This document shows, piece by piece, positions 7,935 through 14,848 of a stretch of DNA of 24,276 nucleotides. The notes beneath the pieces were generated by a model. It worked only from the letters and a program-made list of their open reading frames with translations, had not been told where the DNA came from and did not search any database. Numbering within the stretch: the first letter of the stretch is position 1; each line of letters begins with the position of its first letter. The translations under genes were made by a program, and so were the position numbers. The stretch is from JBDHUV01 sp039809365 (GTDB taxonomy: Bacteria > Patescibacteriota > Microgenomatia > Levybacterales > GWA1-39-11): positions 1-24,276 of the forward strand of contig JBDHUV010000004.1 in assembly GCA_039809365.1 (NCBI GenBank), in the 5' to 3' direction.

Positions 7935-8606
7935 ATGAAAAAAAAGCCTACGAATAGCTACAAAAACAAAAATATAATAAATAAAGGAGTTGTTATAGCA
8001 AGTATAATGAGTGTTTGTTCCTTTATATTAGTAGCAAAGATTGCAGTAAATATAGATGTACTTCAGCCAATTGATACTCATATAAGCCTCCTGATATACC
8101 AATTAAGAAATCCATTCTTAACACAGATAATGATATTTTTCTCTCTTCTTGGAAACGAGATTCTCTTCTTACTTCTTTGTGTGATAGTGTTTCTGCTTAT
8201 CTGGAAAAAGTATTATAGAAATGCCTTCTTGATTCTTATAACCATTTTTGCAGGATCTATAATTAATCTTGTAATCAAGGAAACAATTCTTCGCGATAGA
8301 CCCAACCTGTCTCCTCTTTTCCATGAGTTATTTCATAGTTTTCCTTCATTTCATGCTATGAACGCGTTTATTTTCTACTCACTAATTTTTTTATTGGCAT
8401 ATAAAATGAGTAGAAACAAGGCATATATTCTCCTAATCTTTTGTACAAGTAGTGTTATTATTTTTCTAGTTGGGTTAAGCAGGTTATATTTAGGGGTACA
8501 TTACCTATCTGATGTAATTGGGGGATATTTAGCCGGACTCGGTTTAGTAAGTGGGGTCTATGTGATCGATAAAATTCTGCGTAATGCAGGCAAGAAGAAA
8601 AAATAG
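7935..8606 (+). CDS. PAP2-superfamily membrane phosphatase
   Basis: 223 aa with about six hydrophobic segments and a basic N terminus and C terminus. The three phosphatase motifs are visible: K115-x6-R122-P123 (KETILRDRP), P137-S-F-H140 (motif 2), and S182-R183-x5-H189-x3-D193 (SRLYLGVHYLSD). Family members dephosphorylate undecaprenyl pyrophosphate or phosphatidic-type lipids at the membrane surface. In a window rich in wall genes, lipid-carrier recycling is the likely job, by inference. Motif 2 is usually PSGH; the Gly is Phe here, while the catalytic His is kept. It is transcribed alone from a promoter whose predicted +1 is the ATG, 43 bases before rpmH. Confidence 0.88.
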   Translation: MKKKPTNSYKNKNIINKGVVIASIMSVCSFILVAKIAVNIDVLQPIDTHISLLIYQLRNPFLTQIMIFFSLLGNEILFLLLCVIVFLLIWKKYYRNAFLILITIFAGSIINLVIKETILRDRPNLSPLFHELFHSFPSFHAMNAFIFYSLIFLLAYKMSRNKAYILLIFCTSSVIIFLVGLSRLYLGVHYLSDVIGGYLAGLGLVSGVYVIDKILRNAGKKKK

Positions 8607-8611
8607 TCTAC

Positions 8612-8640
8612 TTGTGATAGCGACTTAGATTTGGTAATAT
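8612..8640 (+). promoter_or_regulatory. Promoter of the rpmH-rnpA-yidC-jag operon
   Basis: TTGTGA (8612-8617), a 17-base spacer and TAATAT (8635-8640). Nine bases separate the -10 from the rpmH ATG, so a leader of only about three bases is predicted. No DnaA-box cluster is seen in this short gap. Confidence 0.5.
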
Positions 8641-8649
8641 ACACGATAT

Positions 8650-8781
8650 ATGTCAGAACGTTTAACAAAACACAAAAAAAAGAAGGGGATTAGAAAACAT
8701 GGATTTCTTACTCGAAGTTCTTCAGCTTCTGGAAGGAAAGTCCTAAAAAAACAGAGATTAAAAGGTCGTCACTCCGCATAA
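8650..8781 (+). CDS. rpmH: Ribosomal protein L34
   Basis: 43 aa, the normal size of bL34. The central KKKKGIRKHGFLTRSS and the following SGRKVLKKQRLKGRHSA match the invariant (K)RKxHGFRxR...GRxVLxxRRxKGR pattern of this very basic large-subunit protein. Its TAA stop shares its last A with the rnpA ATG, so the two are tightly coupled. The order rpmH-rnpA-yidC-jag is the classical one near the bacterial replication origin. dnaA is not next to it here: the upstream neighbour is a PAP2 gene. Confidence 0.95.
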   Translation: MSERLTKHKKKKGIRKHGFLTRSSSASGRKVLKKQRLKGRHSA

Positions 8782-9104
8782 TGCTTACAAAACAGCAAAG
8801 GTATTCGTTTAGAAATGGTGCGCCAAAAAAATCTACCGCATGCCCTTTTTTTGTGCTTCGGTATGAGCCTGCAGAAGAATTCTCGTATGCAGTAGTGGTG
8901 AGTAAAAAAGTCAGCACAAAGGCAGTAGACAGAAATAGAATTAAAAGAATGTTTCGTAAAGCACTAGGAAATATTGTTAATGATCAAGAAGTTGATTACT
9001 CTATTGTCTTCTATGTACGTAAAAACTGCGTAGATGTTCCGTTTGAAATGCTTGAAAAAACAATAGAGCAAATGCTAAAAAAAGAAGGTATAATAACAAA
9101 ATGA
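8781..9104 (+). CDS. rnpA: Ribonuclease P protein component
   Basis: 107 aa, normal length. It is the basic subunit that binds RNase P RNA and helps 5' maturation of tRNA. The diagnostic RNR helix is clear: SKKVSTKAVDRNRIKRMFRKAL around residues 41-62. N-terminal LTKQQRYSFRNGAP corresponds to the usual L(t/k)xxxrFxxvfxxG opening. It starts on the last base of the rpmH stop, and its own TGA overlaps the yidC start (ATGA). Confidence 0.95.
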   Translation: MLTKQQRYSFRNGAPKKSTACPFFVLRYEPAEEFSYAVVVSKKVSTKAVDRNRIKRMFRKALGNIVNDQEVDYSIVFYVRKNCVDVPFEMLEKTIEQMLKKEGIITK

Positions 9105-9901
9105 TGAATTTTTTCGACACTCTTTTTACGATTCCTCTAACCAATATCCTCATTGCGTTTTATCAATTATTATCAGCTTTACACGTACCGTATGCAGTTG
9201 GATTTGCTGTCATTCTCATGACTGCATTTATTCGTTTGCTTCTCTTCCCGCTTATGTCTGCTCAGATAAAATCTGCTAGAAAAATGCAGGACATTGCTCC
9301 TAAGATTAATGATGCAAAAGAAAAACATAAAAAAGATAAAGCTCGTCAGCAGCAGGAGATGATGAAAATATATAAAGAGCATAATATTAATCCTGCTTCT
9401 GGTTGTTTACCTGTCCTTATCCAATTCCCTATTTTAATTGCTCTTTATCATGGTCTTACAAAGATTGTTTCATTAAATACCCCTGATGCTATAGCAAAAT
9501 TGAATGAAACACTTTATTTCCCATTTCTCCATTTGGATAAAGCATGGGACCCTACATTTTTTGGGATCTCTCTTGCCCAAAGCCCAGCTCATCTTATGAA
9601 GACGCTTCCATTTATTGTTATTGCTCCTATCCTTACTGCAGTTTTACAGTTTTTACTGTCTAAAATGATGCTCCCTGCAGTACAACCAAAAGCAAAGAAA
9701 GAGGATTTCCAGACAGCGATTCAAACTCAATCTATGTATATCTTTCCTCTTATGATCGGATATTTTTCATATACATTACCGTTTGGGCTTTCTTTGTACT
9801 GGAATACGTTTACACTTTTTGGTATACTTCAGCAGTATTTACTTGTGGGCTTTGGAGGACTAACTCCTTGGGTTACAAAATTAAAGAACAATGGAAAATA
9901 A
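9101..9901 (+). CDS. yidC: YidC/Oxa1-family membrane protein insertase
   Basis: 266 aa short-type insertase, without the large periplasmic domain of the proteobacterial form. Five hydrophobic segments are visible, at about 12-27, 31-50, 102-120, 170-188 and 210-240. The conserved Arg of the hydrophilic groove is R45 (TAFIRLLLFP). A charged cytoplasmic hairpin (KINDAKEKHKKDKARQQQ) lies between the first two conserved helices. The family motif GCLPVLIQFPILIALYHGL follows. No lipobox cysteine is seen. A second ATG directly follows the first. It inserts membrane proteins with or after SecYEG. It overlaps rnpA by 4 and jag by 11 bases. Confidence 0.95.
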   Translation: MMNFFDTLFTIPLTNILIAFYQLLSALHVPYAVGFAVILMTAFIRLLLFPLMSAQIKSARKMQDIAPKINDAKEKHKKDKARQQQEMMKIYKEHNINPASGCLPVLIQFPILIALYHGLTKIVSLNTPDAIAKLNETLYFPFLHLDKAWDPTFFGISLAQSPAHLMKTLPFIVIAPILTAVLQFLLSKMMLPAVQPKAKKEDFQTAIQTQSMYIFPLMIGYFSYTLPFGLSLYWNTFTLFGILQQYLLVGFGGLTPWVTKLKNNGK

Positions 9902-10337
9902 CGCAATTGTACAACAAGCTGTCCAGGATTTACTCACTAAAGTGGGAATTGAGTCTACAGTGTCTGTATCTGAGGATGAAAATGGGTATCAGGTTGCAGT
10001 TGATACACAAGAGAATGCCCTCTTAATTGGAAAACACGGAAATACCCTCTCAGCTCTTGAGTATGTGTTGGGTCAAATAGTTGCTGAAAAACAAGGTGAA
10101 TATAAAAGAGTAATTGTAGAAGTAGGGGGATATCGTGAGGAAAGAGAAGAATATCTCCAGGATCTTGCAAATAGACTAAAAGAAGAAGTAATTGAGACAG
10201 GAGCTGAAAAAACAATTAGAGGATTAAAACCTTGGGAAAGAAGACTTATTCACATGTTGCTTAGTGAAGACGAGAGTGTTGTAACAGAATCAAGTGGTGA
10301 AGACCGTGATAGAGTACTCGTTATAAAAAAGAAGTGA
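9891..10337 (+). CDS. jag: Jag/KhpB-type KH-R3H RNA-binding protein
   Basis: 148 aa. A KH domain with GKHG at 47-50 (LLIGKHGNTLSALEYVLG) is followed by an R3H domain near 112-146 (ERRLIHMLLSEDESVVTESSG, then DRDRVLVI). The N-terminal Jag domain of many Firmicutes proteins is absent. KhpB-type proteins bind RNA and are linked to cell-division and envelope control; in this gene order Jag is the usual partner of YidC. The start lies inside the last codons of yidC. The TGA stop overlaps the GTG of the next gene. Confidence 0.92.
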   Translation: MENNAIVQQAVQDLLTKVGIESTVSVSEDENGYQVAVDTQENALLIGKHGNTLSALEYVLGQIVAEKQGEYKRVIVEVGGYREEREEYLQDLANRLKEEVIETGAEKTIRGLKPWERRLIHMLLSEDESVVTESSGEDRDRVLVIKKK

Positions 10338-11596
10338 TTGTTGCAGTTCAACGACTCCTGCTCTTTTCTATTGTTTTTTTCAATATCTCTCAACTCGGAA
10401 AACATTTCTGGCCGTATTTTGCCTACGTATCTGGGATAAGAGTTGATTACTTGTCTCCTACTTTATATTTCACAGATATTTTAATTTTCCTCCTTTTTTT
10501 AACTACGCTTCCTTTTATTTTTTTTTCTTTTCGTACTCTTTACCGTCCCCCTTTTTCAATTCTTATTGTTATTTTTTTTCTATCAGTATCCATAATTATT
10601 TCAAAATATGATATGTCAGCTCTCTATGGAGCTATAAAGGCATTAGAGATGATTTTTCTGGGGTACTTGGTATCTAGACGTTTTTTTGAAAAGGACTTGT
10701 CTTTTGTGGCATTTTTATTGTCTGGTGCAGTGGTTATAGAGGGAATTCTTATAATATTACAGATGATGTCTCAATCATCTGTAGGAGGTGTCTGGTATTT
10801 ACTTGGGGAGAGAACCTTTACAGTTGGGAACATAGGCATATCTACAGTCACTATTTTTGGGGAAGAACTGTTAAGAGCGTATGGATCATTTCCTCATCCT
10901 AATGTTACGGCATGTTTTTTTCTAGTAAGTATTTTGTTTTTAATATCTTCTCTTTCTCATATAACTGGAAGTTGGAAAAGAAGATGGCTACAAGTAGTTT
11001 TAGTCATAGCGACTCTTAGTTTACTTAGCACATTCTCACGTATTGTTATCTTTTTACTTCTTGTGAGTATTGCATACTTGTTTCTTAAAAAAGTCATTTC
11101 AAAAAAGGTTGCTTTGCTATTAGGAGGATCAGTTTTATTTTTTGTTCTTATCTTTTTCCAAAGATTTGGTGTCTCTGCTTTGTTTTCCGAAGATATTATG
11201 TGGAGGATAAATCTATTAAAGATTGCGTGGGAAATAATTCAACAACATTTCATATTTGGCGTAGGATTGCATAATTATTTTTATTATCAGATAGATTATC
11301 AACGGAGTATTACTCCTGTTTTACTCCAGCCTCCTCATAATATTTATGTGTTATTCCTTCTGCAAGTAGGGTTTTTAGGATTTATTGCAGTATTATATTT
11401 TATCATTAAAACGATGCGTCGTGCTCTTTATGCCGCACGACTACACCCTCTTTCATTAAGAGGGACAGCCTCATTATTGTTTTTAAGTTTCCTTTTGATT
11501 GGTGTGGCTGATCATTATTTAGTTACTCTTCAACAAGGGATGATTTTAACTGCAATTATCACGGGTATGGTATGGATTCCTAAGGAGCAGGGGTAG
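10334..11596 (+). CDS. O-antigen ligase/polymerase-like polytopic membrane protein
   Basis: 420 aa with ten or more hydrophobic segments. Family-like pieces are RAYGSFPHPNVTACFF (about 180-195), a LLSTFSRIVIFLLLVS segment, a FGVGLHNYFYYQ loop, and PPHNIYVLFLLQVGFLGF. These correspond to the Wzy_C/O-antigen ligase family, where large outside loops with Arg and His act on lipid-linked glycans. It starts with a GTG overlapping the jag TGA (GTGA) and seems to be the last gene of the rpmH operon. The last 17 bases overlap the end of the convergent PBP gene. In a probably monoderm cell it would more likely polymerise or attach a surface polysaccharide than O-antigen; that is inference. Confidence 0.8.
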   Translation: MIVAVQRLLLFSIVFFNISQLGKHFWPYFAYVSGIRVDYLSPTLYFTDILIFLLFLTTLPFIFFSFRTLYRPPFSILIVIFFLSVSIIISKYDMSALYGAIKALEMIFLGYLVSRRFFEKDLSFVAFLLSGAVVIEGILIILQMMSQSSVGGVWYLLGERTFTVGNIGISTVTIFGEELLRAYGSFPHPNVTACFFLVSILFLISSLSHITGSWKRRWLQVVLVIATLSLLSTFSRIVIFLLLVSIAYLFLKKVISKKVALLLGGSVLFFVLIFFQRFGVSALFSEDIMWRINLLKIAWEIIQQHFIFGVGLHNYFYYQIDYQRSITPVLLQPPHNIYVLFLLQVGFLGFIAVLYFIIKTMRRALYAARLHPLSLRGTASLLFLSFLLIGVADHYLVTLQQGMILTAIITGMVWIPKEQG

Positions 11597-13787
11597 GTGA
11601 TGCTTGAGGAGCAGGACATGTTACACAATATTTGTCTCCAGTAGGATCTGTAAGAATAACCTCTTCTTTCTCCTCAACATTTTCTGTTTGCCCTTCTGCG
11701 GCAATTCCTCCTGTTGTTTTATCGATAAATACTTTTTGTTTTACTGTTGATGAACTTTTTCCTGGCAAGTGATCCTTAAGAAAGTACTCAAAATGTGTTG
11801 GACATCTGTCTGGAGAACCTTCTGGGGGAGGAACATTTCCTGTTATTGTGCAAACATTCATGCCAATGACACTCTCAGGCTTTTGTAATGGTTCTTTTGG
11901 TTTCCCATCTACTAAGTGGGTCATGATTTTATTCCAAATAGGAGCAGCTCCAGAAACTCCGGAAGTAACTCCTCGCATTGGAGTATTATCATTATTTCCT
12001 ACCCATACAGTTACTACATAAGAAGGAGTATATCCTATTGTCCAGTTATCTCTATAGTCATTTGTAGTACCTGTTTTTACTGAGACAGGATAGTCTTTAA
12101 TTCGTAGTAATGAGTTAGACCCAAAAGCAGCAGATCGTGCATTATTATCTTGTAAAATATGGGAGATAATAAAAGCTACTCCTTCAGGAATAGCTTTTAT
12201 ACCCAAAATAGGACTACTCGGTTCTTTATATTCTTCAAGGACCTTTCCTGTTTTATCTGTAACTTTTAGTATTGGTTGGAGTGGGATTCTATACCCTGAG
12301 TTTGCAAATACACCAAATGCTTCCGACATCTCAAGCATAGTTACTTCTCCTCCTCCCAAGGTTAAAGAGAGGCCGTATCTTTCAGGTTCTTTAAATGAGT
12401 TGATTCCCATTGCAGATGCTGTTGCAATCATTGCATCAAGCCCATTCATCTTTAACATTTTCACTGCAGGAATGTTATATGAATTTGCAAGAGCAGTCCT
12501 CATAGTCGTGACGCCATGGAATCTGCCATCATAGTTAACAGGACAGTATGCTTTGCCCCCTGGATTAGGAAAACATTTCTTTTCGTCAATAATAGGAGTT
12601 GATGCTGTATATCCTTTTATGAGTCCAGTAGCATAGTTAATAGGTTTAATAGAGGATCCTGGTTGTCTTTTTGCTAATGTCACGTTTACATTCCCATCAT
12701 CTTCTGTATTAAAATAATCTTTACTTCCAACCATAGCCAGTATTTCTCCAGTTTTAGGGTCAGTGACTACAGTTGCTCCGTTAGATACATTACTAGTCTC
12801 AAGCTTTGCTACTTCTGAAGCCACTGTTTGTTGAGCAAAGTTCTGTAAATCCAGATCAAGTGAAGTAATTACTTGTAATCCCCCTTGCTCCACTTGTTTT
12901 ATTCCATATTTTTCTTCAAGGAGTCCTTTTACATAAAACACAAAATGAGGAGCCTCAATTTTATCTACATGTTTTGAAAAGACAAGCTTTGTCGCCTTAG
13001 CCTCTCTCTCTTGTTCAGGAGTAATATATCCTTGTTCTCTTAAGAGTCTTAAAATCTCCTCTTTTCTTTGGGTAACATGATTAGTGCTTGAAATATATGG
13101 TGAATAGATACTTGGGGCTTCAGGTAATCCTGCAAGATAAGCTCCCTCAGCAAGATTTAACTCCCAAACAGGTTTATTAAAATACACAAAGCTTGCTGAT
13201 TGTACTCCCCACGCGGTCCCTCCATATGCAACCTGATTTAGATACATCTCAAGAATTTCATCCTTTGTATAAAGAGCTTCAACAACAAACGCAAGGATAA
13301 TTTCTTTTACTTTTCTGGTTATTGTCTGTTCAGGAGTAAGGAGAGAGTTTTTTACAAGTTGTTGAGTAATGGTTGATCCTCCCTGGATTTCTTTTTTAAA
13401 GACAGTTGAATAAAAAGCTCTTGCAATACCCCTTAAATCGATTGCTCCATGATTGTAAAAGTCTTTATCTTCTGTAGCTATTGTGGCTTGTTGGATTACT
13501 TTAGGAATACGAGAAAGCTCAACAAAAGATTGATTGCGTGTACTGTAAATAGTATAAAGCAACTTTCCGTTTCTGTCGTAGAGCTTCGTTGATTGAGGAT
13601 AATTATTTTGAGCAATTTTAGCTGCAGAAGGAATGTCTTTTAATACAAAAAAATAAGCTGCGACTAAGAACGAGATACACAAAAGCACAGCAAGTATTAA
13701 GAGAATTTTTCCTCGAAATATTTTTTTCAATATTTTCGGGAATCGTATATGGTGAGTTAATCTAGCCACATTTTTAAGAATACGCAC
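11580..13787 (-). CDS. Class A penicillin-binding protein
   Basis: 735 aa. There is one membrane anchor (about 29-48). GT51 has E106 (TEDKDFYNHG) and GGSTITQQ at 136-143. The transpeptidase has SSIK at 378-381, SYN at 436-438 and KTG at 571-573; all motifs are intact. Cysteines at 405/415 and 646/662, plus CVTC at 721-724, sit in the outside part and could form disulfides. The C terminus is Pro/Ala-rich (APQASPTPAP). The start is GTG, chosen because an AAGGAG Shine-Dalgarno lies seven bases upstream, the only clear one seen in the window. It is a paralogue of the PBP at 2802 but has a standard single anchor. Confidence 0.95.
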   Translation of the reverse strand: MRILKNVARLTHHIRFPKILKKIFRGKILLILAVLLCISFLVAAYFFVLKDIPSAAKIAQNNYPQSTKLYDRNGKLLYTIYSTRNQSFVELSRIPKVIQQATIATEDKDFYNHGAIDLRGIARAFYSTVFKKEIQGGSTITQQLVKNSLLTPEQTITRKVKEIILAFVVEALYTKDEILEMYLNQVAYGGTAWGVQSASFVYFNKPVWELNLAEGAYLAGLPEAPSIYSPYISSTNHVTQRKEEILRLLREQGYITPEQEREAKATKLVFSKHVDKIEAPHFVFYVKGLLEEKYGIKQVEQGGLQVITSLDLDLQNFAQQTVASEVAKLETSNVSNGATVVTDPKTGEILAMVGSKDYFNTEDDGNVNVTLAKRQPGSSIKPINYATGLIKGYTASTPIIDEKKCFPNPGGKAYCPVNYDGRFHGVTTMRTALANSYNIPAVKMLKMNGLDAMIATASAMGINSFKEPERYGLSLTLGGGEVTMLEMSEAFGVFANSGYRIPLQPILKVTDKTGKVLEEYKEPSSPILGIKAIPEGVAFIISHILQDNNARSAAFGSNSLLRIKDYPVSVKTGTTNDYRDNWTIGYTPSYVVTVWVGNNDNTPMRGVTSGVSGAAPIWNKIMTHLVDGKPKEPLQKPESVIGMNVCTITGNVPPPEGSPDRCPTHFEYFLKDHLPGKSSSTVKQKVFIDKTTGGIAAEGQTENVEEKEEVILTDPTGDKYCVTCPAPQASPTPAP

Positions 13788-13794
13788 TACTATA

Positions 13795-13800
13795 CTCCTT
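13795..13800 (-). promoter_or_regulatory. Shine-Dalgarno AAGGAG for the second PBP
   Basis: AAGGAG on the minus strand is seven bases before the GTG start and decides it. Other starts in the window lack such a site. Confidence 0.75.
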
Positions 13801-13827
13801 GACTATCTATCATTTTAGACAAAATTT

Positions 13828-13836
13828 ATTATATCA
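13828..13836 (-). promoter_or_regulatory. Extended -10 promoter of the second PBP
   Basis: TGATATAAT on the minus strand is a perfect TATAAT with the TGn extension. It lies 40 bases before the GTG, giving a leader of about 34 bases that contains the Shine-Dalgarno. The -35 is poor, as expected for extended -10 promoters. Confidence 0.6.
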
Positions 13837-13837
13837 T
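13832..13837 (+). promoter_or_regulatory. Possible -10 box of the CvpA-CAP gene
   Basis: TATCAT lies six bases before the ATG at 13844, matching the recurring -10-to-ATG spacing. The -35 is weak. It overlaps the divergent -10 of the PBP, so the two promoters would compete. Confidence 0.35.
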
Positions 13838-13843
13838 AAATAT

Positions 13844-14848
13844 ATGACTGTCACTGACTATCTCAATTTCTTGCAAAACATTCTTTTCTCATTTCCTTTT
13901 ACCATATTAGACATATCATTTATCATCTGTTTAATAATTTTTATGGCTTCTGAAAAACAGAGAGAGATTGTAAAAGCTTTGCTTATTCTTGCCTCAGTCT
14001 GTCTCTCTTGGGTAATTGTTTTGTATGTATACCAATTCCCTTCTCAGTTAGTTCAATCTTTTTTTAAAACTCCAAAAGGAATAGCCGATGGAGTTAGTTC
14101 TCTACTCCTTCTTTTTGGAGTTGGTGGGATCTTTGCATTGGGATATAAGCTTTTATTACTGAATGCTGATCAAGATTTGTTAAAGAAAAAAATTCCAGTC
14201 GTTAATAGCCTTATCGGTGCTATTACATTTGTAGTTATTGTCTCAATTACAGTGACTCTTGTTCTCTGTTTGCCAGTAACTTCATTTATAAAGAATATGG
14301 TTAATCAAAGTATTTTCCTTTCATCTTTAACATCAGTTTCTCAATCATGGGAAGCTGTTCAACAAAAAATAATAGGAAAAGAAAATGTTTCTACTCTGAA
14401 CTTTATTACTCTTACTCCCAACAACAATTCTCACATACCAATTTCTCGGGGTTCATATTATGTTCCTGATATCACAGCAAGTATAGAGGTTATTAATCAC
14501 ATAAATAAAATAAGAGAATCACAAGACGTTCATCAATTAAAAAAAAGCGAGCAAGCGTCTCAAGTTTCAAGTCTTCTTGCTTTGCGAATGGCTACCAAAC
14601 AGAGGCTGTCTAGAACTACTATTGAAGGATCTACTCCATTTGATGTATTAGAACAATTCCAGACAACCTATACTCATGGGTATTTTATGGCAAGCAAAGC
14701 AGAAAGTACGAAAATTGCTGTACAAGGGCTTAATCAAATACCTACATACTCCTCACAACTTTTATCTCCTAATTATTCTACAATTGGGGTAGGTACAGTT
14801 TATTTAAAGGAATATGGATATATTATTACTATCTTACTCCTCAATTAA
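13844..14848 (+). CDS. CvpA-like membrane protein with a C-terminal CAP/SCP-like domain
   Basis: 334 aa. The N-terminal half has four hydrophobic segments (about 19-35, 42-65, 84-106, 122-145). The third is followed by a short loop and IPVVNSLIGAITFVV, resembling the CvpA (colicin V production) layout. After a linker, residues about 213-334 resemble a CAP/SCP domain: an opening helix with N-x2-R (IEVINHINKIRESQ), a mid-helix LLALRMATKQR, and a late LLSPNYSTIGVGTV strand. The usual CAP catalytic His/Glu set is not clearly present. ATG 13844 is preferred over a TTG at 13799. The stop overlaps the stop of the convergent DUF4012 gene. Both domain calls rest on pattern, not on a search. Confidence 0.5.
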   Translation: MTVTDYLNFLQNILFSFPFTILDISFIICLIIFMASEKQREIVKALLILASVCLSWVIVLYVYQFPSQLVQSFFKTPKGIADGVSSLLLLFGVGGIFALGYKLLLLNADQDLLKKKIPVVNSLIGAITFVVIVSITVTLVLCLPVTSFIKNMVNQSIFLSSLTSVSQSWEAVQQKIIGKENVSTLNFITLTPNNNSHIPISRGSYYVPDITASIEVINHINKIRESQDVHQLKKSEQASQVSSLLALRMATKQRLSRTTIEGSTPFDVLEQFQTTYTHGYFMASKAESTKIAVQGLNQIPTYSSQLLSPNYSTIGVGTVYLKEYGYIITILLLN

